NCBI GenBank assembly: GCA_003447515.1
Contig: DLZA01000243.1
Coordinates: 3,002 to 19,007 of the forward strand
Length of the DNA stretch: 16,006 nucleotides
Reading direction: 5' to 3'
Origin: Paracoccaceae bacterium
Lineage (GTDB): Bacteria > Pseudomonadota > Alphaproteobacteria > Rhodobacterales > Rhodobacteraceae
Position 1 is the first letter of the stretch, and every line of letters begins with the position of its first letter. Position numbers and translations under genes: made by a program. The notes beneath the pieces are model-generated. The model was not told where the DNA came from. It ran no database searches and saw nothing but the letters and a program-made list of their open reading frames with translations. Of this stretch, positions 7,346-14,162 are shown in pieces.

Positions 7346-8140
7346 CTATTCCTGTACAAACCGTGTACCAGGTGCTGGTGGAGCCGAAACACCCCCTGCA
7401 AAACATTGTGCGATATCCATCCACATGCGCGATTGGAGGCCCGTAACTTTTATATCCGTATCACTCCAATGCCGCGTTTGCGTCACCGCTTGTGCAAAAC
7501 CAAGCGCGGATCCAACAACCTTATCATTACTCACATCTCCAAATGTCCACATCACTCCACTTGGCGCAGTCAACTCCACATAAGGCATCGGCCCTGGCGG
7601 CACTTGACCACGCACCTGATAGGCCCAAGCAAAGGTGTTTATCCCCAATACCACTATGTTTTTAATCCGATCAGAAGCAATTCGTTCAATCCCCAGGAGG
7701 TCAAATACCTCATGCCCATGTGCCCAAGTTTCCATTTGCCGCGCCGTAATGCTGGAGCGCGCCGACATACTCGGCCCAGCCCAAGCCAACCGTGCCTTGG
7801 GGTCAACCTTTGTAAACCCATCTGCCACAGCTTCTGTCATCGCAAGCCAGGCTTCAAACAACGCCCGCCCCTTCAGACCACCAATCCAGGGTCGCTGTGC
7901 ATCAATCATTGAACCACCTGACTGCATCACCTTCTTCATATCAGCAAAGAATGAATGAAAAGCTTCATCACTCTTCAGCGCCAGTGCAGCTGCGTGGTTA
8001 AAAATATGCAAATGTCCCAAGATATCATCAATGGTCCAACCTTTGAATTGGGTCGGTATGAAAAAATCCCCGTCGGTCAGCGGCTCCAACACCGCCGCCA
8101 AAACACGGCTTTCTTCACGAAAATCTTCTGCCTGTTGCAT
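7346..8140 (-). CDS. TIGR03084-type metal-binding (DinB-fold) protein
   Basis: A 264-residue protein with the hallmarks of the TIGR03084 group, distant relatives of the mycothiol-dependent maleylpyruvate isomerase N-domain (DinB-like four-helix fold). The helix GWTIDDILGHLHIFNHAA (about 34-51) and the segment METWAHGHEVFDLLG (136-150) carry the probable metal-binding histidines, among His43, His48, His141 and His143. The chemical role of this family is not established to my knowledge. Start: the ATG at 8140 has GGAGG seven bases upstream; the frame is open 24 codons further up, but that extension is Arg- and Cys-rich and unlike the family. It is the first gene of a pair with the MFS transporter. 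Confidence 0.85.
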   Translation of the reverse strand: MQQAEDFREESRVLAAVLEPLTDGDFFIPTQFKGWTIDDILGHLHIFNHAAALALKSDEAFHSFFADMKKVMQSGGSMIDAQRPWIGGLKGRALFEAWLAMTEAVADGFTKVDPKARLAWAGPSMSARSSITARQMETWAHGHEVFDLLGIERIASDRIKNIVVLGINTFAWAYQVRGQVPPGPMPYVELTAPSGVMWTFGDVSNDKVVGSALGFAQAVTQTRHWSDTDIKVTGLQSRMWMDIAQCFAGGVSAPPAPGTRFVQE

Positions 8141-8558
8141 CTCTATACCTCCATTTTTGCGACCAGAAACTGTGCCACCACGGCTTCTTCGGCATACCCA
8201 ACATAAATTCAATCACCGTCCGATTAGCAGTCAGTCACCAAATGATACCCAGCCACCTCAAAGCCCACATGGACTAATCGATTACCCCAAAAGCCATTCG
8301 GAGCAAACATAAACCGGTTAACTAAACAGAATTCCCAAGGACCTTTTTCAAAAGCACATCAATCATCACTCAATTACAACTCCATTTAACGGCACTAGAG
8401 TATCTTCTGACCGACCTCTAACAATTGGGTAAGTCAACTAATACAAGCGTAATCCCATCTCCACTTCACAATTAGGCAAGGAACAAATTTAAAACGCAAC
8501 GGAACGCTTCTCACACGCGCTGACTCTGCCGTAAGATTTCCATAAAAAAGGTAAACAC
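8141..8558. other. Divergent promoter region, no gene seen
   Basis: This gap separates the divergently transcribed TIGR03084-type gene and the SDR gene, so it should hold promoters for both. I see no coding sequence with a ribosome binding site. The clearest element is TAATCGATTA at 8275-8284, a perfect 10-bp palindrome flanked by symmetric GG and CC two bases away, which could be an operator. Confidence 0.45.
8275..8284. promoter_or_regulatory. Perfect 10-bp palindrome, possible operator
   Basis: TAATCGATTA lies in the divergent gap, about 135 bases before the TIGR03084-type start and 275 before the SDR start. Bases 8271-8272 (GG) and 8287-8288 (CC) extend the symmetry. Which regulator binds, if any, is unknown. 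Confidence 0.25.
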
Positions 8559-9389
8559 ATGACAAATATTGCTGGCAAAACTGCTTTCATCACGGGTGCT
8601 GCATCGGGTATCGGCCTTGCGCTTACTGCACGCTTCGCTAAAGCAAACGCAAACGTCGTTATGGCTGATATTGACGCCAATGCACTCACTGCCGCAGCGG
8701 CAACCATCACTGGTAATATTGCCACAGTAGTCTGCGATGTAGCTGATCCTAAATCAATTAAAATCGCTGCCGATGCAACAATCGCAGCATTTGGCAGCGT
8801 TCATATCATCATAAATAATGCAGGGGTCTCCACGTCGGGCAGGCCTGGCAACGTCCCTTTGGAAGACTGGCGATGGATTATGGATATAAACCTTATGGGC
8901 GTCGTGCACGGCGTTGAAGCCTTCCTTCCCATTCTACGTGAACAGGGCGAAGGTGGGTATTTCATCAATACTGCATCTTTGGCAGGCCATCTTGCTGGCA
9001 AGGGCATGGGCCCTTACACCGCATCCAAATTTGCTGTGGTCGGTTACTCCGAAGTTCTAGCCCAAGAACTCGCACACGAAAACATTGGTGTTTCCATCCT
9101 TTGCCCAGCATGGGTCAAAACAAGCATCGCCGACGCCTATAAAAAACGCCCATCAGGTACCGATAGACTGGATGAGGCTGCAGGCAAGCACGAAGCATTT
9201 GAAGCGGTTGCCAACGGCATTGACGCTGACGTGGTCGCTGACTGGACATACGACTGCATGATGGCCCGCCGTCTCTATATCTTCACTCATCCGCGTTACC
9301 ATTCGTTCTTGGACGAGCGCAAAGCCCTGATCGACGCGGATGCCGACGCCTGCGCCACCGATCAGCGCTTTGCGAAACCTTCCGGCTGA
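8559..9389 (+). CDS. Short-chain dehydrogenase/reductase (classical SDR)
   Basis: A 276-residue Rossmann-fold oxidoreductase acting on an alcohol or ketone. Cofactor loop TGAASGIG (residues 12-19); NNAG (86-89); active-site tetrad Asn111, Ser140, Tyr153 and Lys157 (in YTASK), all present. Asp37 at the end of the second beta strand favours NAD(H) over NADP(H). A C-terminal extension of about 40 residues (from YDCMMARRLYIFTHPRYHSF) is longer than in many SDRs. The ATG follows AAAGG at a suitable distance. The DadA-like gene starts 44 bases downstream on the same strand, so they probably form an operon. The substrate cannot be read from the sequence. Confidence 0.95.
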   Translation: MTNIAGKTAFITGAASGIGLALTARFAKANANVVMADIDANALTAAAATITGNIATVVCDVADPKSIKIAADATIAAFGSVHIIINNAGVSTSGRPGNVPLEDWRWIMDINLMGVVHGVEAFLPILREQGEGGYFINTASLAGHLAGKGMGPYTASKFAVVGYSEVLAQELAHENIGVSILCPAWVKTSIADAYKKRPSGTDRLDEAAGKHEAFEAVANGIDADVVADWTYDCMMARRLYIFTHPRYHSFLDERKALIDADADACATDQRFAKPSG

Positions 9390-9433
9390 CAAATCCACAA
9401 CCGTCGATATATTCTCTTGTAAGAGGGGATCAC

Positions 9434-10675
9434 ATGACAAAACCAATCATCGTTATCGGCGCAGGCATTATCGGCGTTTCCACCGCACTATGGCTGCAAC
9501 GCGCAGGGCGCCGCGTCATCTTGATGGACCGCAGCAAACCAGGCATGGGGGCCAGCTACGGCAATGCAGGCCTGATCGCGCAATGGGCCGTGGTCCCAGT
9601 TAACACACCGAGCCTATGGAAAGACGCGCCCAAATACCTATTGAATCCCAACAGCCCGCTTTTCCTAAAATGGACCCACCTACCCAAAATGCTACCATGG
9701 ATCGCCAAATTCATGTCTAACGCGAATCGAGTGGACGCAGACCGCATGGTCAACGCCCTCATTCCACTTCTCACAGACGCCGTAGATCAGCACAAATCTT
9801 TGGTCCGCGGCACGCGGCTAGAACACTGGATATCCAACTCCAAGTTCTCCTACTCCTACCCCACCTACGCCGATTTCGAGCACGACGCTTTCGGCTGGGA
9901 CATGAAAGCACGCGCTGGCTTCACCCCTACCATCCTCACAGGAAATCAAGTCCAAGACGCCGAACCCATCCTCGGCCACGCCACGGGCTGCCTCGCGGTG
10001 TTGGAAGGCCAAGGCCATATCACAAATCCCGCAGGCTATATCACTGAACTCGCCGCGCATTTTATCGAAAATGGAGGCGAATTCATCCAATCCGAGGTCA
10101 AAGACTTCATCAAATCAAAAGGCCGCATCACCAGCGTGGAAACTAGCCAAACCAGTATTCCCTGCATGCACGCCGTCATCACCGCTGGCATCTGGTCCAA
10201 AGATCTAATGCGCAAACTCAACCTCAAAGTCCCACTTGAAACCGAACGCGGCTACCACGTGATCTATAAAAACCCATCCCAAATGCCCAATGACCCCATT
10301 ATGATCACCAAAGGGAAATTTGCTGTAAATCCAATGGACATGGGCCTTCGATGTGCAGGCACAGTCGAGCTCGGCGACCACCATACAGGCCCATCACAAC
10401 AACCTATCGCTTTGCTCAAACGCTATGCTGCCGAATTTTTCCCTACCCTAAAGTACTCGGAAACCGAAGACTGGCTGGGCTTCCGCCCCTCCACCCCAGA
10501 CAGCGTCCCACTCATTGGCGAAATCGGCAATAGTGGCATCTACGCTGGCTTCGGCCACCAACACATAGGACTCACAGCGGGACCAAAAACAGGGCGGCTA
10601 CTCGCGCAAATGATTACAGGCAAAACTCCAAATATTGACTTGAAGCCGTACACGCCAGCGCGATATTTAAGATAG
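9434..10675 (+). CDS. FAD-dependent D-amino-acid dehydrogenase-like oxidoreductase
   Basis: A 413-residue protein of the DAO superfamily, closest in pattern to the small subunit DadA. Features: GAGIIG dinucleotide fold (9-14) with Asp32 for the FAD ribose, then GASYGNAGLIAQ, the usual DadA 'GASxxNAG' segment, and a C-terminal FAD segment DWLGFRPSTPDSVPLIGE followed by GFGHQHIGLTAGPKTGRLLA. Members oxidise D-amino acids, or related N-substituted amino acids, to 2-oxo acids and pass electrons to the respiratory chain. No alanine racemase or RidA-type partner is next to it, so alanine catabolism is not implied and I give no gene symbol. RBS AGAGGGG precedes the ATG. It is second in an operon with the SDR. 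Confidence 0.88.
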   Translation: MTKPIIVIGAGIIGVSTALWLQRAGRRVILMDRSKPGMGASYGNAGLIAQWAVVPVNTPSLWKDAPKYLLNPNSPLFLKWTHLPKMLPWIAKFMSNANRVDADRMVNALIPLLTDAVDQHKSLVRGTRLEHWISNSKFSYSYPTYADFEHDAFGWDMKARAGFTPTILTGNQVQDAEPILGHATGCLAVLEGQGHITNPAGYITELAAHFIENGGEFIQSEVKDFIKSKGRITSVETSQTSIPCMHAVITAGIWSKDLMRKLNLKVPLETERGYHVIYKNPSQMPNDPIMITKGKFAVNPMDMGLRCAGTVELGDHHTGPSQQPIALLKRYAAEFFPTLKYSETEDWLGFRPSTPDSVPLIGEIGNSGIYAGFGHQHIGLTAGPKTGRLLAQMITGKTPNIDLKPYTPARYLR

Positions 10676-10942
10676 ACAGGCATACTGAAACGACTGTTAA
10701 GCAATCTATTTCCACCAAGATACATTTTCAGATTTGTCTCTGGTTAAGTCATCTGCCAACCTCAACTTTTTCCGGCGCTGAACCATACCTTGATAACCAT
10801 CTCTGCTCAAAACCCAAAGCCAACATCAAAAATGCCAGACCAAATGGATTTGTCTCTTATTCGGATAAACTCACGCGACTAAACCGTAGTTCAAGGTACG
10901 TTCTAACGATATCCGGTCTTAGAATCTACATTCACTCAAACC
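10676..10942. other. Convergent gap between DadA-like and isomerase-like genes
   Basis: No gene seen. It has an inverted repeat TTCTAA (10901-10906) / TTAGAA (10919-10924) with a 12-base spacer, close to the end of the minus-strand operon; no U-run follows it on either strand, so a terminator role is doubtful. An 11-base direct repeat, GATTTGTCTCT, occurs at 10731-10741 and 10847-10857. Confidence 0.4.
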
Positions 10943-11545
10943 TTAACCCCGCACCGCCCACGCCACTGCATCGTCCAGCCGATCATTTCCCCAAAACAAC
11001 TCACCGTCCGCACACGTAAACGTCGGCGCCCCAAAAACACCTACCTCTTGCGCCACCGCCGTGTTCGCCTTTAGCGCATCTTTAACCCCTTGATCGCTCA
11101 TGCTCCACTCTACAATCGCAGCCCCATCAACACCCAGCGCGTCCAACACTCCAACAGACGTCTCGGTATCCGCTAGCGCCTTGCCCTCAACAAACTGAGC
11201 CGTATAAATTCCACGCACAAAATCCGCCTGCCAGTCTGCATCAGCTCCAAGCGTCGCCACCCGAGCGGCCAGCAATCCATTGCCAGGAAATACTGCAGGC
11301 TTTTGCAATACTGGAAACCCGTATTTGATGCACTCACGCTCCAAATCCCGCCAGGTATAGGCCCCTTTGATGGGGAACACATTGAACGGAGAATCCGTCA
11401 GTCCCTGCCCCGCAAAAATCGGCCCCAGTAGAAACGGCTTCCACTCCACCACCACTCCAGCAGCCTGTGCAAGCGGCTCAATCCGCATCGCAGCCAAATA
11501 AGAATAGGTCGAAGCAAACTCAAACCAAAACGTGATCTTTTTCAT
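10943..11545 (-). CDS. DsbA-family 2-hydroxychromene-2-carboxylate isomerase-like protein
   Basis: A 200-residue protein of the kappa-class glutathione transferase/HCCA isomerase group, which has the DsbA thioredoxin-like fold. Instead of a CxxC motif it has FEFASTYSYLA, with Ser12 at the position of the catalytic Ser of HCCA isomerases; the cis-Pro segment is GVFGAPTF (Pro174), followed by LFWGNDRLD. Family members use glutathione to isomerise a bicyclic intermediate in naphthalene breakdown, but most homologues act on unknown substrates. It has GAGGG before the ATG and is the last gene of the minus-strand ADH operon, 9 bases after the GNAT stop. A role in aromatic or isoprenoid-type catabolism is inference. 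Confidence 0.9.
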   Translation of the reverse strand: MKKITFWFEFASTYSYLAAMRIEPLAQAAGVVVEWKPFLLGPIFAGQGLTDSPFNVFPIKGAYTWRDLERECIKYGFPVLQKPAVFPGNGLLAARVATLGADADWQADFVRGIYTAQFVEGKALADTETSVGVLDALGVDGAAIVEWSMSDQGVKDALKANTAVAQEVGVFGAPTFTCADGELFWGNDRLDDAVAWAVRG

Positions 11546-11554
11546 AACAAACCC

Positions 11555-11968
11555 TCACAAAATGAACTGCGTCATCCCTGCACCCAGTCGATTTGTTGGT
11601 CGCTGTTCAAACCCAAAGTTTTCATAAAACGCCTCCTTGTCGTGGGCCGCCATCAAACCAAGCGTCGCCCCCTCTGGCGCAATCTTTTTCGCCTCAGTCA
11701 ACAGCGCCTCTATAATCAATCGCCCAATACCTTTGCCGCGCCATTCAGGTAGCACGATAATATCCTACAGATAGAAATATAGAACGCCATCCCCAACAAC
11801 CCGCCCCATGCCGATCAGCCCACTTTCAGACTGACAGGTCACATTCACAATACTGCTCCGAAGCGCTGCTTCGGCCACACCTACGGATATATCACCCCAA
11901 CCACAGACAGTTCGAAAAGCCACAAACACTTGCGCACTCGGTGGGCTCAGTTCGACCGAAACGTTCAC
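11555..11968 (-). pseudogene. GNAT N-acetyltransferase gene interrupted by an amber codon
   Basis: The frame from the GTG at 11968 to the stop at 11555 encodes a typical small GNAT of 137 codons, except for one in-frame TAG at 11767-11765. Upstream of it is GLIGMGRVVGDGVLYFYL; downstream, DIIVLPEWRGKGIGRLIIEALL (with the acetyl-CoA pyrophosphate loop RGKGIG). In intact homologues of this type the residue between is usually Gln (the 'Y/F-x-x-Q-D-V/I-x-V' pattern), so the change looks like CAG to TAG, a single transition. The rest, including the C-terminal GFEQRP segment, is unbroken. The GTG overlaps the thioesterase stop as GTGA. Either a young pseudogene, a sequencing error, or read-through; a downstream ATG or GTG restart would lack the N-terminal half. 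Confidence 0.82.
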
Positions 11969-12396
11969 CTGAGCAACGGCTCAAACACCGCCCGCACTTC
12001 TGAAAGCATCGGCGTCGGTTTATGCCCGTCACGGATCACATGCACATGCACAAACCGCCCATCTGCCGCCGCCACCTCAGCATCGCCCCGGAACAGCCCA
12101 ATCTCCCAAATGATCGAGCTTCCACCCAACTTCGACACCCGCATTCCTGCATTCACCACATCGGGATACATAATGTCACCGTGATATCGACAGCCCGTTT
12201 CCGCCACAATAAACGCATTTTCTGCGCCAAATTCCAGCACACCTTGCTCCATCATCCAGCCGTTAATCACTGTATCAAACAGCTGATAGTGAATGCCGTT
12301 GTTCATGTGCCCATAAATATCGTTGTCGTGCCAACGTGTCGGCACCGACCGGAACAATGCAAACTGATCACGAGTACTAGGGGGTGTTCTGCTCAT
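11965..12396 (-). CDS. Hotdog-fold acyl-CoA thioesterase (4HBT type)
   Basis: A 143-residue single hotdog domain. The N-terminal motif TRWHDNDIYGHMNN (20-33) is the signature of the 4-hydroxybenzoyl-CoA thioesterase/FcbC-YbgC group, with Asp24 and Asp26 as candidate catalytic residue (the second matches the catalytic Asp of the family). It hydrolyses a CoA thioester to free acid; the acyl group is not evident. Its ATG overlaps the ADH stop by one base (TGATG), and its own stop overlaps the GNAT start (GTGA), so translation of the operon should be coupled. Confidence 0.92.
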   Translation of the reverse strand: MSRTPPSTRDQFALFRSVPTRWHDNDIYGHMNNGIHYQLFDTVINGWMMEQGVLEFGAENAFIVAETGCRYHGDIMYPDVVNAGMRVSKLGGSSIIWEIGLFRGDAEVAAADGRFVHVHVIRDGHKPTPMLSEVRAVFEPLLR

Positions 12397-13553
12397 CAGT
12401 ACGCTGCCTCATAAATTGCAAGCGCCGCGGCCTCATCCACCTTTCGTGGATTGTTCACCAACAACCGCTTCTGGTTCATCGCATCCCGCGCCATCATAGG
12501 CAAATCATCTCGCCCAATCCCAACATCGAACAAGCTTTGCTGTAACCCGCACCGTTTGGACAATTCTTGCATCTCCTCGGCAAAGGCCGCTGCCGCCTCT
12601 TGCGCCCCCATTCCCACCAATTCAGGGAACACAAAAGGCGCAATTTCGGCATACGGCCTAGGTGCCGTCACAGCATTAAACCGCAGTACATGCGGCAAAA
12701 CCAGCGCATTCGACAATCCATGTGGCACCTTGAAATGCCCTCCAATCGGATAGGCTAACGCATGAACAGCCGCCACGGGCGAATTCGCAAACGCCTGCCC
12801 CGCCATCATCGAGCCGAGCAGCATATCGCCACGCGCATCCTTGTCCGACCCGTCATGCACCGCCCGCTCAATCGCCCTGCCCATTAAGCGCAACGCCTCA
12901 CACGCCAGATTGCGCGACATCGGATTGTTGTTTGGTGACACAGACGCATAGGCCTCAATCGCATGAACCATCGCATCAATCCCCGTCGCCGCCGTAATAT
13001 GTGGCGGCAACCCATAGGTCAGCTCTGGATCGAGCAGAGCCACATCAGGCAGGATTACCGGTGAAACAACACCCATCTTTTCCGATTTACCAGTGGTCAC
13101 AATCGATACCATTGTCACCTCCGAACCTGTACCAGATGTTGTGGGAACAAGGATCAAAGGCAGTCTAGGTCCCTTCGTATTTCCGACCCCAAACATCTCA
13201 ACCAACGTCTCTTGGCCCAGCGCCAGAACCGCGACTAGCTTCGCCACATCTAGGGACGACCCACCGCCAAGCCCAACAATGCCCTGCACATCCAATTCTT
13301 TTGCTGCTGCAACTGCCGCTTCAATCACGCTTTCAGGCGGGTCCGCTTGCACATCCGCAAACACCGAAACCGATATGCCAGCCTTTTCCAAAATTTCGGC
13401 CACACGGCCTACTATGCCCAGTTTACTTAGGCCAGGATCACTGATCAACATCACCCGTTCACCCATCTGCGTACGCGCCATCTCGCCCAACTCGGTAATC
13501 TTACCTGCACCAAAATGAAGGCTCGAAGCAGTGTTAAACACAAATGGCGTCAT
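12396..13553 (-). CDS. Iron-dependent (group III) alcohol dehydrogenase
   Basis: A 385-residue protein of the iron-containing ADH/maleylacetate-reductase superfamily. It has the NAD(P)-binding GGGSSLD motif (about 96-102), the PTTSGTGSE segment (137-145), and the four predicted metal ligands Asp193, His197, His264 and His278 (in GIDAMVHAIEAY and VHALAYPIGGHFKVPHG). The second His of the common HxxAH pattern is Tyr here, which I recall as usual in this subgroup. It interconverts an alcohol and an aldehyde or ketone with NAD(P). The ATG at 13553 has AAGGAG at 7 bases; an upstream in-frame start at 13574 lacks support. First gene of the operon; its promoter faces that of the MaoC gene. Confidence 0.94.
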   Translation of the reverse strand: MTPFVFNTASSLHFGAGKITELGEMARTQMGERVMLISDPGLSKLGIVGRVAEILEKAGISVSVFADVQADPPESVIEAAVAAAKELDVQGIVGLGGGSSLDVAKLVAVLALGQETLVEMFGVGNTKGPRLPLILVPTTSGTGSEVTMVSIVTTGKSEKMGVVSPVILPDVALLDPELTYGLPPHITAATGIDAMVHAIEAYASVSPNNNPMSRNLACEALRLMGRAIERAVHDGSDKDARGDMLLGSMMAGQAFANSPVAAVHALAYPIGGHFKVPHGLSNALVLPHVLRFNAVTAPRPYAEIAPFVFPELVGMGAQEAAAAFAEEMQELSKRCGLQQSLFDVGIGRDDLPMMARDAMNQKRLLVNNPRKVDEAAALAIYEAAY

Positions 13554-13637
13554 AGCATTTCTCCTTAGATACAATTCCTATCCTTGCCGCTCAATAAGCA
13601 CGGTGCAAGCCTGTCGAGTAAAAAAATACGCCACGTC

Positions 13638-13668
13638 TTAATGGACACAGGCCACCACCTGCCATTAA
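13638..13668. promoter_or_regulatory. Interrupted inverted repeat in a divergent promoter
   Basis: TTAATGG (13638-13644) pairs with CCATTAA (13662-13668), and inside it CAGG (13648-13651) pairs with CCTG (13658-13661), separated from the outer arm by ACA on one side only. It lies between the ADH operon and the MaoC gene, 29 bases before the MaoC start, so it could be an operator shared by both or a hairpin in the MaoC leader. Neither is shown. Confidence 0.4.
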
Positions 13669-13697
13669 TTTGAAAACACAAACCAGGGAATGTCGCA

Positions 13698-14159
13698 ATG
13701 ATCGCAACCGCATTAGCAAGCCAAACCGCCCGCATCGGAACTGAGACAGGACTATCCGACTGGGTGACCATCGATCAAAATCGAATCAACGTATTTGCTG
13801 AGATTACGGAAGATCCACAATGGATCCACACTGACCCCGTGCGCGCCGCTGCCGAGACACCTTTTGGTGGAACAATTGCACATGGCTTTCTGACCCTTTC
13901 AATGGCCAGCAAATTTTCAATTGAAACTTTCACTAAATTTGAGGGCCAAACCATGGGTATAAACTACGGCTTCAACAAAGTCCGCTTCCTATCACCAGTC
14001 TGCGCAGGAGACAGGATCAGAGGCCGTTTTGTTCTGCAGACGGTAACTCAAAAATCCACTAAAAACCTACTTCAAGAACACCAACTCACAATCGAAATTA
14101 AGGGCAAAGACACACCAGCATTGGTTTGTAACTGGTTAGGAATGGCCGTATTCGGATAA
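13698..14159 (+). CDS. MaoC-family (R)-hydratase, NodN type
   Basis: A 153-residue single hotdog domain of the enoyl-CoA hydratase-2 group, most like the NodN/Rv0130 branch. The hydratase motif is ITEDPQWIHTDPVRAA (36-51), with Asp39 and His44 at the spacing of the catalytic pair of (R)-specific hydratases, followed by PFGGTIAHGFLTLS. It should add water to a trans-2-enoyl-CoA, or a similar thioester or acyl group. AGGGA lies about 8 bases before the ATG. It is divergent from the ADH-thioesterase operon and ends 3 bases from the convergent P450 gene, with no terminator between. Confidence 0.93.
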   Translation: MIATALASQTARIGTETGLSDWVTIDQNRINVFAEITEDPQWIHTDPVRAAAETPFGGTIAHGFLTLSMASKFSIETFTKFEGQTMGINYGFNKVRFLSPVCAGDRIRGRFVLQTVTQKSTKNLLQEHQLTIEIKGKDTPALVCNWLGMAVFG

Positions 14160-14162
14160 CGC

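Noticed and set aside
7406..7912. 168-codon plus-strand frame
   Set aside because: It is the reverse shadow of the TIGR03084-type gene, with Pro/His/Arg-rich composition typical of an antisense frame.
10901..10924. TTCTAA/TTAGAA inverted repeat as a terminator of the ADH operon
   Set aside because: The stem is only 6 A-T-rich base pairs with a 12-base loop and no U-run on either strand.
12022..12414. 130-codon plus-strand frame
   Set aside because: Antisense shadow of the thioesterase gene; the minus-strand product has the clear hotdog motif and linked start/stop codons.
13093..13518. 141-codon plus-strand frame
   Set aside because: Antisense shadow of the iron-dependent ADH, low complexity Ser/Thr/Pro-rich.
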